The translations under genes were made by a program, and so were the position numbers. Source: Isoetes taiwanensis (lineage: Eukaryota > Streptophyta > Lycopodiopsida > Isoetales > Isoetaceae). Taken from it: a stretch of DNA of 64,000 nucleotides. Within the stretch, counting starts at the first letter, position 1. Each line of letters begins with the position of its first letter. This document shows positions 10,641-21,056 of the stretch, in pieces. Below the pieces are notes generated by a model that did not search any database, was not told the DNA's origin, and saw nothing but the letters and a program-made list of their open reading frames with translations. Location: positions 9,877,563 to 9,941,562 of the forward strand of contig JAJEKV010000014.1 in assembly GCA_021234155.1 (NCBI GenBank). The letters run 5' to 3'.

Positions 10641-12770
10641 CTGCTTGAGCGTCAATCGACTAACTTGAATCTTATGTCTGCAGCTGTTACGAACCAAAAT
10701 TTTAGTACCAAAAATTTTGATTTGTATTCACATCAAACCATCAGAGTACACAGAACAAGTACTGCCTCCCACGAGGCTATATACATGAAAGCCACGTATA
10801 CAGATAACAAGACGACAACACAGATAATTATATACACACGTATGCCCGCCAGCTATCAAACAGCCTACATATGGAATCCACCATACGCACCATAACATCT
10901 GCCAAGCAGACACACCATGCCATATTTAGACAGTACATCGTCGAGAACCCCCGCGCTAGTGGATCAAGTGTAAGGGAGAAACCGCAAGCATCATAAGAGC
11001 CCAGGCTACTAGACTGTTGGTACCACCTGCCACCGTCCCATACCAGTGACAGGCTTTACCTCACAAGTACCTCCAGTTCCCATTTAGACAAGCCACGCTC
11101 ATCTACATTTATGCCATGCATTAAACTCCCAAGGATAAATACCTACCGTACTTATCCCAATATCATATAGATACCACATAGAGCATAACTCTATAAGGGA
11201 ACAAGATGCTCCCACTCGATAAGCTTAGCTTATCCTCCAGAAGGGACAAGTTATTAAGAGACCATGGCCTTGTAGAAGCTAGGCTTCCGTGCTAGTCCAA
11301 TAGCAGTAGCACTACCCATAGCTTAACACTTGCACCTTAAGAGTAGCAGTCCACAGCTTAAGCATTATCTCAAGCTACGCTAGAAGGCCTTAAGGGGTGA
11401 CCCAGCAGAGGCATATGTTTAAGGCAAGCCTCTTTCTATCTCAGAGGGAATTCCTGACAAGGCCTACAGGGAAGCCCCTATGATTCAACCGGTACTTAAC
11501 TAGGGCCAGCTTTTCAACGACAGGCCATCAGAGCGGTACTGTACCCATAAGGCATCAGCCTTTCATGGCTTACCTGAGAACCCCAAGCTTCTGCTGTTAG
11601 ACAAACCGAATTCCTTGATTGCTGCCTCAATCCGCCTACTCCTTTGATTTGTGGTCTCCTCCCTTCTCCTGCCTTTCGGCTATCTATGTTCTGCTGTAAC
11701 CAAATCCGTCTTCTTTGTTCTGCCGCCTCATCCCAATTGATGGGAACCCCTGCCAACGTGGCAGAGCCACGTGGCGGTATGCTGGCAACAGGATGACCCT
11801 GCCAAAAACAGGTCCGGTGGCCCAGGTCTCACCTAGGCCAACCCGTTCATGCGCTGCAGCAGCATGGTGGCATCCCCCATTTAAGGGGTGATCACCAATT
11901 TCAAATCCAATGGTTTTAAAACCATTGTAAGTTATATTACTTCAATGGGTTACTCTACCCATTAAATAATACTTGCCCTTTAACTACATTGTTTTCACAA
12001 TGTTAAGGCAATCTCGCAACCATGTTACCATTATGCCATCTGGTTGCGCCCTAGTCTGAGACCTACCAGGGGCACCATTGGCAAGAAAAATGTTAGTATG
12101 AGAAACAATTTCAAAAAATTTCACCGTGCATTTCTTTACATATCAAATTTACCTTCCAAAACAACCGATTAAAATCCTGAATCCCGGAGGCCCATGGGAT
12201 CAAATCTTGCACCAAGTGGTATCTTTCTGTCAACATTATAAGATCAGATATGATAAGCATACAACTTAAGTTAAAATAGATTCAGTTAAGAATTTGTAGA
12301 TCCATTAACTATACTTAGAAGCATCCAGCCAGCACACAAACATATGACTTTGAATGTTTTTAGTATAGAGAGAGAGAGAGAAAACACATGTTATGTTGTA
12401 AAACATTAGGTCACCTGATCGCTGCCAGTTAGGCTGGAAAACCACCTATAATGAGGGAAATTTTCATGTTGCTTTTGACAGAAAATATAAACAAACATTC
12501 AAATGACATGCAGAAAAGTTGCATACTTGTCATGACCTGGCACAATCAAGTAGGTTTTTTCAAGGATATTGATTCTTTTTGTCCATTTCCATAGTTTGAC
12601 TACAAACTGAATATGACAGGAAGGTTACCAATAAGCTGAAAAAAAGAATGTGACGGGAAAAAAGAAAGAAAGAACCAAAATATCCAATTTTTCTATCTTT
12701 GAACTTGGATGTACGTGAGTTTCTTAAAGAAGCTGCTAAAGAAGTAAAACTTTTTTCTTTCTGGGGACAG
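10641..12770. other. Unassigned spacer
   Basis: No coding or RNA gene could be supported here. The stretch at 10900-11900 has the feel of an old LTR (moderate GC, many short direct echoes such as 'agctta'), but no second copy or terminal pair was found. A short (AG)n microsatellite sits at 12367-12380. The minus-strand frame at 11514-11756 has no recognisable family. Confidence 0.3.
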
Positions 12771-12878
12771 GTGCATTATAGAGTCCCCCTCCCCTATGTG
12801 GCGCTATCGTAGCCCTCCATTTAAAGCATCGACGGCCAGATATCAGCCACCTAGGGGAGGGGGGGCTGTATAATGCAC
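12771..12878. mobile_element. Foldback / MITE-like element, 108 bp
   Basis: The two ends are near-perfect inverted repeats of about 33 bp. The left arm begins GTGCATTATAGAGTCCCCC and continues TCCCCTATGTGGC. The right arm, read in reverse complement, begins GTGCATTATACAGCCCCCC and continues CTCCCCTAGGTGGC. The spacer between the arms is about 40 bp. No clear target-site duplication is visible, so the transposon superfamily cannot be assigned. Confidence 0.7.
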
Positions 12879-13548
12879 TCTACCCTCTTTCTGGAGGAAA
12901 GAGCTCCAGGAAGAGCTTTAACAGGACGCAGGAAGATTTTGTTTGGACAAATACCTTGTTTGGCTCGCTTGTTGGGCTTCATTGCTCCCAATCTGCAATC
13001 AGCCTAATTGGATCCTATGCGGATGTATGGCTGCATTTGATTCTAGAATCTAATCCTAGTAGTCCCATTAGAATGCTACGAGTTTGGATGCCAGGAATTG
13101 CAAAGCATTGCAAGCAATCGATGCATCAATCTACCACAACCTCTCCCATATGTTTAAATACATCTTCAAGCTAAACATTTGTATACGCTCATTGACACCC
13201 TAGCTACAAAAATGTAAGGCTTATTGATTCATACCAGTAGGTCAGAATCCCAGAATTTGAGTGTAGGACCAGAGTGGCAGACCCAGAGTGGCAGACGTAA
13301 TTGAATTTTGAACAGAGAAACAAGCGCCACACCTAGTTCACATATTGCATGAATGGCCGCCCTTTCTACTCCAATGCACATGGCTCAAGTCGAAGTGGTT
13401 GCGCAGCCCAAAAACGTCTCCCAACACAGTAAAGAGAAGATCACTTCTGGAAAGGGAGACGACAGAGGCATGCAATTAGCAACAATAAGAAAGAATTTTA
13501 AGGTGACTTGGACGCGGAAGGCCGGTAAGTTTGAGTGATGTGGGCGCC
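12879..13548. other. Upstream spacer of LIL3
   Basis: No gene is supported between the foldback element and the LIL3 promoter area. The open frames at 12956-13174 and 13353-13538 have no recognisable content and are treated as chance frames. Confidence 0.4.
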
Positions 13549-13554
13549 CACGTG
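13549..13554 (+). promoter_or_regulatory. G-box (CACGTG) upstream of LIL3
   Basis: A perfect CACGTG lies 283 bp upstream of the LIL3 start codon, inside GCCCACGTGAAT. In plants this core binds bZIP and bHLH factors such as HY5 and PIFs, which control many chlorophyll-pathway genes. Placement fits a light-regulated promoter, but a six-base site can occur by chance. Confidence 0.35.
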
Positions 13555-13595
13555 AATAGCTTAGAATTACACGAAATTGTGCACCTAAGGCTAGG

Positions 13596-13675
13596 CAACC
13601 CTTAGGCAACCCTGCTAAAAACAGTAAAAATCCCTCTTGCAACCCTTAGGCAACCCCTAGTAAAAATCCCTCTTG
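13596..13675. repeat. Short tandem duplication in LIL3 upstream region
   Basis: Two adjacent copies (13596-13639 and 13640-13675) begin CAACCCTTAGGCAACCC and end AGTAAAAATCCCTCTTG. The second copy lacks a few bases in the middle. It lies 160-240 bp upstream of the LIL3 start codon. Confidence 0.8.
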
Positions 13676-13836
13676 TCGGAATATGTGACCGGACACATTG
13701 TTAGCGCATTTTGTGTTGTTTTGTTAATAGACGATAGGTGTTAATAGTTGTTAGGGGATGGCATTTAAGACCGTACGTTCTACTCCGCATTCGTGGCTGT
13801 ATCTGTGGTAACCTCATCATCTCTTTCTGGTGCGCT

Positions 13837-15048
13837 ATGGCGTCCATGGCGTCGTTGGTGCTCCATCCTTCTCCGGTGGCGCGCTTTCACGTTAACCAAG
13901 CAAGTATAGTCCCTCGCCTCCACACACCAACGCCAATTCTTTTTCAATGTAGAAGCTCCAAATTGATCCTGGCATTAAGGTCAGTGGACGAAGGGCTTGG
14001 CAGCGCAGCAGCGGCGGATAGCGATTCTGTAGTTAGCGAGGTAGCTGCATTGCCATCGGAAGAGAAAGAAGAAAAAGAGGCCCAATTGAAAGCAGAAAAT
14101 GGAGTGTCGAATCTCCCAGAAGAAAAATCCCAAGTGGAAAATGGCAACGGAGTTAAGGATTCGAAACCTCGCAGACCATCAGTTTTGCAGAGAGGTGGAA
14201 CTTTGGTAGGAGATGAGGCTGCTGGCAAGGATCCAAATCCGGCAGCCTTAGGGAAGAAAACTGCGGTTGCCGTTCCTGGAGCTAGCTTTTCTGATCCACG
14301 ATGGCGCAATGGCAATTGGGACCTTGCCCAATTTACCAAGGATGGAAAGGTCGACTGGGATGCGGTTATTGATGCAGGTTAGTGGGTCTTAAGTAACCCC
14401 TTACCTCTTACTTAATTTACATTGTGGTTTATGTCATTATTGGAAACTCAATTGGAATGATATTCAAGGCAATATGGAATGTCAGAAATATGAAGATCGT
14501 ATATCCATATGCATGAGTGTTAAATTAGACAAACATTTTACAGATTTTTAATAGATGAGCAACGTTATATTTTCTGTAAAGCAGAGGTAAGGAGGAGAAA
14601 ATGGCTTGAAGAGGAGCCAGAGGCATCCAGCAACTCTGAACCTGTAGTCTTTGAGACATCGATGGTTCCTTGGTGGGCATGGGTTAAACGCTTCCATCTT
14701 CCAGAGGCAGAATTGCTGAATGGTATTTGGTCGGATTCAGTTTTCTCATTTTAAAGTTTTTCATCTAACACCTGGGGGAATTATATAACAGGTCGTGCTG
14801 CAATGGTGGGATTTTTTGCTGCCTATCTTGTTGATGCTGCTACTGGAATTGGGCTTGTGGACCAGATGGGAAGCTTTCTTGGGAAACTACTGCTTTTTAT
14901 TACTGTCGTCGGGATTTTGTTGATTCGTAAGAACGAGGATGCTACTAAGCTAAAAAAATTAGCAGATGAGTGGACGTTCTATGATAAGCAGTGGCAAGCA
15001 ACATGGAAAGATCAGGAGCAGGCCCCAGCAGAGAAGGAACAACAATGA
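13837..15048 (+). CDS. LIL3: LIL3 light-harvesting-like protein 3, chloroplast (3 exons)
   Basis: Exons are 13837-14377, 14585-14722 and 14792-15048. The introns (207 and 69 bp) have GT-AG ends and both are phase 1, giving 311 residues. The start at 13837 is chosen because it opens a transit-peptide-like, Ser/Ala/Arg-rich N-terminus ([19 protein letters not shown]); the upstream methionine at 13738 precedes residues unlike one. Residues about 50-150 are acidic and disordered. The family core begins near residue 152 ([15 protein letters not shown]) and continues through [20 protein letters not shown] across the first junction. Residues about 221-231 (EAELLNGRAAM) are the LHC chlorophyll-binding motif at the start of the first membrane helix, and [14 protein letters not shown] is the second helix. 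In the family LIL3 sits in thylakoids and anchors geranylgeranyl reductase and protochlorophyllide oxidoreductase for chlorophyll and tocopherol synthesis. It is the only intact host gene visible here. Confidence 0.95.
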
Positions 15049-16140
15049 TCTTGCCCTTATGGATTAGGTATTTCTAATGGTGCTTCCCAGTATATTAATT
15101 CCATAATTTTGATACTATACACCAGTGACACTAATACAGACCATAAGGGTGGCCCCCTAACCTCTCCAAGGTTCTATCTCATGTCCGCAGTGCATATCAT
15201 ATTTTCAAAATCAGCCATGAAATTGAATGTTTTTATTCGGGCATATTAATCACTTCATGAATTGCCTGATGAAGTTTCTTACATATATGCTGATTGTGTG
15301 AAGTTGTTATGCAGGTAATAGGTGCGGCTAGGCAACATCTTAATGAGTATTTAGGCCTTGAAGGTAGATTTTTCTGATATAATGTTGTCGAATAAAAACA
15401 TCTCAAACCCAATTTCTGAAAAACCTTATTTGTAACATGAATATGGGTCTGTTACAATGCAGCTTTACTTCATTCTTGATTTTTTCTAATCTTGTTTCTT
15501 TTCTCGGTGATGAATGATATGTACTGCAGATGTATGAACCTTTAACTGAATGGATAGCTAGAAAGCTTCTTAAAGCTGATACCCATTTTCTTTGAAACAC
15601 ACTACAGATTCGTGACTCTTTGTAGTCTAGTTCCTGTCCAGTTGGATTTACAGCAAAACTGTGACAGATGAAGATGACAATCAACTAATTTTTTGCTTCA
15701 TTAAGACTCTGCTTTTTATGACCTCCTAGGGACGAACTAGGAGTATGCATCGCAGCATCATGGTTTAGTCTTGGATTGAGGTATGTGTATCCCTCCCTTT
15801 GAGGAGCTACATTACAACTATGTTGTGCAACAAGGGGTAGCATATGGTCTACTCATTAGCATCAACATCTATAAAACATTTCTAGGGTGAAGTTTACAAC
15901 TAACAACCTATTCAAGAACAAGACCATATTACATCTTATTGATTATCATCACCACCTCCTTGCATAACAAATATATTAGAACATAAACGACACTTAGGTG
16001 TCATCCTTCCCCCATATTGAATTTGGTGCTGACACTTGTCCTTTTTTAGTTGATTTTCATTTTCAGGCACGTTGACTATATAGTCTACATCCATGTTTTT
16101 CAGTTTTCAGTTGCATTCCAGTATTTGAGTTTTCCAGTTG
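15049..16140 (+). other. LIL3 3' flank
   Basis: The 3' untranslated region should lie here. An AATAAA at 15391-15396, 343 bp past the stop codon, is the best-looking polyadenylation signal, but the true end is not determinable. No other gene is supported; the minus-strand frame at 15403-15684 is treated as chance. Confidence 0.4.
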
Positions 16141-16149
16141 CATTCCAGT

Positions 16150-16400
16150 ATTTCACATGGACAGATCATTTTACACAAAATTTTACAGATCATTTTACAC
16201 AAATTTATAGATCATTTTAAACATCATTTGACACTGATCATTTCACACTGATCATTAATACATCATTTTACAGATCATTTCACAATGAGCACAGATGATA
16301 CACAAATCACAGATTATATTCCACTATTTCACATGCACAAATCATATTGCAAGCATCACAGATCATATTCTAGTATTTTCAGAGATCATATCAAGTATTT
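16150..16400. repeat. Degenerate 'cagatcatttcaca' repeats
   Basis: Variants of 'agatcattttacac' recur many times between 16163 and 16390 at irregular spacing, for example near 16165, 16187, 16209, 16241, 16274 and 16343. The array is AT-rich and diverged. No function is evident. Confidence 0.65.
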
Positions 16401-17300
16401 AAGTTTGCATATATGAGAGCACAAAATATGACAATATATCGAATTCATATCAAATTCATACCAGAGTATTAGAACAGCGGGCCTAACTTTTATGATAGAA
16501 ATTAAAGGCGCAGTTATGAAACCTCGAATAAGCTCCATAAAGTACAAGTAAAGTATGCAATAGAACCTTCACATGAGAATCCATATCAAACCTTCACAGC
16601 AGATCTTCAACCTACGAAACATTCACATTAGAATCCTTACCACAAACATGCAGAATGTAAAGCTAAGTACTACAAACATGCAGAATCTAAAGCTAAGTAG
16701 TTCCCTCAGAAATGCACCGTTAATAGATCGGAAGTTGAAACTCGGCTAAGCTGTTGCATTCTCGACAAAATGTCACTCCAGGACTATAAAATTCCAAAAT
16801 ATTGCAATGTATGTTAAAAAATGAGAGATCCATGCCTACAAGTGAAAGAACAAGAAAGTTAGCTCAAAAACAACTCACATTTCAACAAAATCACAAAAAT
16901 ACCTCAGTTTATTGAAATAGAATCTTAAGAACCTTGAAAACTGTTGAGCAAAACAAAGTTCTAGCTTGCTTCAGGTCAGAAATCACGGATCTTAGGCCAG
17001 CGCCTAAGATTCTTTTGGAAAAACCTTCAAATGTTAAGAAATTGACACCAAACGGATGTCCCCACCTGTGCTAAATGAAATCCTAAGAATCTAAGACCAG
17101 TGCCTCAAAAATGTAGGCCTGCGCCGCAAAAAGAAACATCAGGACGTCTCCGATGATCGATCCCCATGGCGCAGGCAAGCAGGAAACAAGGGAAGGAAGA
17201 TTCTAAGCCAAAAAAATGGTGACATGGCCCCGAGGTGGATAACACCTAAGTGTCGTCCACGTCGGTCTCAGTCTTGGGCCGAGGCCTCGCCTCGGTCATA
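16401..17300. other. Unassigned AT-rich spacer
   Basis: No reading frame, RNA gene or clear repeat could be supported. A short imperfect dyad, CTTAGGCCAGCGCCTAAG, lies at 16991-17008. Confidence 0.4.
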
Positions 17301-17314
17301 TACATCTACTGCCA

Positions 17315-17885
17315 ACACCTACTACCAATTGCAAAGTATCACCCACCATTGGGAGCTTACTCACACCTACTACCGTTCCAAAGTATCACCCATTGGGAGC
17401 TTACTCACACCTACTATCAATTCCAAAGTCTCACCCTCTCACCCATTAGAAGCTGACTCACACCTATTGTACTCAGCATTCAATTTGTCAATCTATGAGG
17501 AGCTTACTGCCACTTATTGCCAATTCCAAAGTATCATCGATGGAGAGTTGACTCACGCTTACTACCAATTTGAAAGTATCACACATGAGGAACTGATTCA
17601 TACGTACTACAATTTCAAAATATCACCCATGTAAAACTTATGGACCTATTACTAACATCTATCAATTCCAAAGTATCATCCATTGGGAGCTTACTCACAC
17701 CTATTGCTAATTCCATTGTTGCACCCATTAGAAACAGACTCACACCTACTGATACCTACTATAATTTCAAAGTATCCTCCATGTAGAGCTTATACATACC
17801 GACTACTAACACCTCTCAATTCCAAAATATCATCCATTGGTAGCTTGCACACACCTACTGCCAATTCCAAAGTCACACTCACAAG
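17315..17885. repeat. About 45-bp minisatellite, degenerate
   Basis: A unit of about 44-46 bp is repeated across the stretch. It reads roughly as TTACTCACACCTACTACC followed by AATTCCAAAGTATCACCCATTGGGAGC. Clear copies begin near 17357, 17400, 17531, 17691 and 17850, with diverged ones between. The open frames here (17224-17634, 17683-17943) are by-products of the repeat and are not called as genes. Confidence 0.8.
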
Positions 17886-18035
17886 TTTCGCAAAAGATCT
17901 TTTTATGGCTCTTTTTTTTAAGGATGGAGAAGGTTTTAAATAGTGGGATCATTAAAAATAGTTTTGAATGGGTTTTTTTTTTTTTTGGAAGTTTTATTGC
18001 ACGTGGAGTTCTATTTTTTAGACAATGAGCATCGA

Positions 18036-18491
18036 GAATATTCTAGAACTATCTAGAACATCCTATTTTGATTTTGCAAAGCTTCAAAAAAACTTTCAAT
18101 TTTTTGACTGAGGTGCCTACTTATGAGCATCTAGAACATTCCAGAACGTTCTATTTTGATTGTATAAGAAGTTTCAGAAAACATTCTATTTTTAGACTAA
18201 GGTGCTTACCTTGAGCATCTAGAACATTCCAGAATATTCTATTTTGGCTCCTTGCAAAGTTTCAAAAACACTTTCCATTTTTAGAATGAGGTGCTTACTT
18301 TGAGCATTTAGAGCATTCCAAAACATTCTAGTTTGGCTCCTTGCAAAGTTTCAAAAAAACTTTCTATTTATCTAGATGGGTAAACATGCGTGTTTACCCA
18401 TTATCATCTAGATCATTCCAGAACATTCTAGAAGATTTTAGAATATTTTATAGCTATCTAGAACATTCTAGAAATCTAGAGCATTCTTGAA
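18036..18491. repeat. Tandem repeat carrying heat-shock-element-like arrays
   Basis: A unit of about 90 bp is repeated four times from 18026, followed by a fifth, differently arranged cluster. Each unit starts TGAGCATCTAGAACATTCC and ends GAGGTGCTTAC. Alternating GAA and TTC blocks at exact five-base spacing occur at 18036-18048, 18134-18151, 18222-18239, 18416-18433, 18461-18473 and 18484-18491. Two of these are perfect GAAnnTTCnnGAAnnTTC arrays. The copy at 18311-18328 is degenerate. This spacing matches the binding pattern of heat-shock factor trimers. Whether it acts as such is an inference. Confidence 0.8.
18376..18401. other. 11-bp stem hairpin
   Basis: ATGGGTAAACA (18376-18386) pairs perfectly with TGTTTACCCAT (18391-18401) across the loop TGCG. 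It splits the fourth and fifth heat-shock-element-like clusters. It could be the scar of a small element or part of the repeat. Confidence 0.7.
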
Positions 18492-18539
18492 TTAATCAGC
18501 CCTCTCCTTTCACTATATGTGAAATTCTATTTACTTTTA

Positions 18540-18665
18540 CAAACCAATGCTTGGTTTAGTGGTAAATATTGGGGGGTTTGAGGGGCAGTGGCCAGGGTTC
18601 GAATTCTCCACAAAACACAATGAATGCTCACTCACTCACAGACATTATTTCTTTATTATATAAAA
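18540..18665 (+). mobile_element. tRNA-derived SINE (probable)
   Basis: TGGTTTAGTGG at 18552-18562 matches the RNA polymerase III A box. GGTTCGAATTC at 18596-18606 matches the B box at all but the last positions. The gap between them suits a tRNA-related promoter. The flanks do not fold into a tRNA cloverleaf, so a SINE head is more likely than a tRNA gene. A 3' AT-rich tail (TTATTATATAAAAAATAT) follows. The ends are approximate and no target-site duplication was found. Confidence 0.6.
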
Positions 18666-18668
18666 AAT

Positions 18669-18722
18669 ATAGGAGGAGGATATGAATTAGGACGATTATT
18701 ATATAGGAGGAGGATATGAATT
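18669..18722. repeat. 20-bp direct repeat just after the SINE
   Basis: ATAGGAGGAGGATATGAATT occurs at 18669-18688 and again at 18703-18722, separated by 14 bp. It may be a small tandem duplication. It does not flank the SINE, so it is not that element's target-site duplication. Confidence 0.85.
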
Positions 18723-18797
18723 TATTTTGTAATTTCCCTTCTTTTTGGGTTGCCCCTAGGGGGGCAAACCCTTGTTTATGTGGGTTTATGGCATATA

Positions 18798-18823
18798 CTA
18801 GGTATATGCTAGAATATACCTAG
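18798..18823. other. 10-bp stem hairpin
   Basis: CTAGGTATAT (18798-18807) pairs with ATATACCTAG (18814-18823) around a six-base loop. It stands in AT-rich spacer and no function is evident. Confidence 0.7.
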
Positions 18824-18829
18824 GATATG

Positions 18830-21051
18830 CTGGTGACTGCTCAAAACCCATGTAAACTGGCGGTCTCGGGCATTCTGGATCTCGGACGTTCCAACCGAGT
18901 AACTGGCAGGCAGGTAAAATTTTTATCTAGATCCACGGTATTTTGGGAGAAACCGGCATGCGGCCTGCAACTTTGCATCCCGCCTATGGATCCCTTGGCT
19001 GCCTAAACTCTTAAGAATCGATCATTCTTTTGAAATGGAGATATCATTTGAGGCATCCTTTTCTGTAAAATTTGTCTATAAAACACTTGTGGGCAGGAGT
19101 GAACAAGCGAGAGGCGTCGATCATGCAAGCAAAATACCTTCTCGGAGATAAAGGAAGCAAATGGGAATGCAAATCCAACTCCAACGAATCTATATAGGCC
19201 TAGAAAGCGGTTAAGCCTAGGAAGCAAGGAAGTGCACGGCATAGGAAATCCGGCAAAAATGCAAGTCTTGATATGAACTAGCAGATCCTCCTGTTTAATC
19301 CACGTAACTGTGTATGGCATGAAACCACAAATTTTAATTTTTTTCTTGGAAACTTCTTCCTTTTTCTTCTTCTTCAGTTCAAAAATGTTGTCTTTTGGTC
19401 GCGTGGCTATCCATTTTTAGGCACTAGGGCAGAACATGTTTTGTGTTACTTACGCATTACTTACGCCTTGAAGGGATATTAGGGATAAATTTTCAATAGA
19501 ATTATTCCTCGCTTTAGTGAAGCGGGGAGATTGCACCATGCCCAACTCATGAAGAAGCGGTGGAAGCATTATTTAGTAGATGAAAAACTTATGGGGTGTG
19601 AGCGAGCAGTTGGTTAAATGTTGCTTCCCATGTACTTATGGCAAGTATTTTTGTAAATAAATAGAATAGAGGGGCTAAGAATACTTGCATCCGGGGTAAA
19701 GGAAAAAGTCAGAAAAAACCATAACGGCCGAACAACTTGGTATATGAAGCCAAATAAGCTTTGCAAGGTCCAAAGAGTAAAGTTCAATGATTGCCATGGG
19801 ACTGTGATGTCTTCCACATGCAATTTGGGTGGATCTTCTAATCCGAAATAAGGTGAGTCTTCATTCTAGAATTATTCTTGATGTAGTGTTGGACATGTTA
19901 CTTTAGCTGGTACAAAAGGCATTTTATTTTAGAACTTATTAAGAAACATGATGATAGTGCGTTTTTGTTTTAGGATTTGCTTAGTGGCCAGTCCATTATG
20001 AATATTCGTGTTTAGCGTCGCGACTTCAAGTTGAGCGAATTTCAAGATCATATATTAGCCATTTGGTTTTGTAGTTAAACAAGAGCCTCAAAGGTATGAT
20101 ATTTTGGGGTTTTATACATATCCTAGTAATGTTGCTCTTTGTTAAGAAAAATTATTAATTCCTATTGGACATATCTTTGCTTTAGAAACGGGGGCTAGGT
20201 AATTGTTCTATGTCACAGTTGCATTTCTGAGCATAAGGAACATGAAAAAAAACTACATGAGTCCGAGATATAAAGATTTGTTGGATAAAAAAATTCTTCA
20301 TATTTGGCACTGCATGAAGCTAATCTAGTGATTTTTCATGGCAAAGAATAGAAGCTTCATGATTGATAATGCAAATGGCTTACAAGACCCTTGGATAATG
20401 CACCTTGTGCATGCTCTCTTGCTTAACATGACAATCTACAAGAAAAAGAATATCATCATTAAAACATTAACAATCCCTATCTAGGTCATAAAGTTCAGGA
20501 GCCTTTATGAAAGACTGAGTTTGCTTTTCAAAGACTAGATTTAATGGCAGTGCATTAAAATTGATCTTTATTGCAGGTTTATGCTTTCAAATAAATTTGT
20601 GTGTGGTAAATTAGGAATTGTTTCTTACCCTTTTAGATCTGGAAGCCTTTTGTAGTTGTATAAGTCATGGTTATGAGAAGCCACTAGAGTTGCATTGTAA
20701 CACAATATTCATGGGAAAGGAAAGCAATATCCGAATTAATTTTTTTCTCTCTGTAAAATGCTTTGCATGTTCTAATGTTGATTTGTTGAAGTTGCAAACG
20801 TAGATATAGAGTGCATTCTTATTATGTAGTAGCATGTCTATTTGATATATTTTGTTATTTGATTTCAAAAATGGCAGTTTTGAAGCATTTAACTTTTACA
20901 CATTGCACTCATTGTGGGCTGCGAACTTCAAAAGATCTTTTGTAGTAGAAAAGGAAGTTGATGCATAAGGCCCAAAGAAGGTGACGGAATTTTGGGCCTT
21001 TGAATGCTTGCATCAATGGTTTCTTGAGATTTCTGGAACTTTGACAAGGGG
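18830..21051. other. Unassigned spacer
   Basis: No gene could be supported. The minus-strand frame at 19003-19320 (105 codons) has no recognisable family. A perfect 10-bp stem, AAGGCCCAAA (20967-20976) with TTTGGGCCTT (20991-21000), lies near the right edge. The stretch ends at the target site of the next element. Confidence 0.4.
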
Positions 21052-21056
21052 CAAGA

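Noticed and set aside
17224-17634. 136-codon open frame
   Set aside because: It is a translation of the 45-bp minisatellite; the protein repeat follows the DNA repeat and has no gene features.
18545-18615. Functional tRNA gene
   Set aside because: A and B boxes are present, but the acceptor, D and anticodon stems do not form, so a SINE head is more likely.
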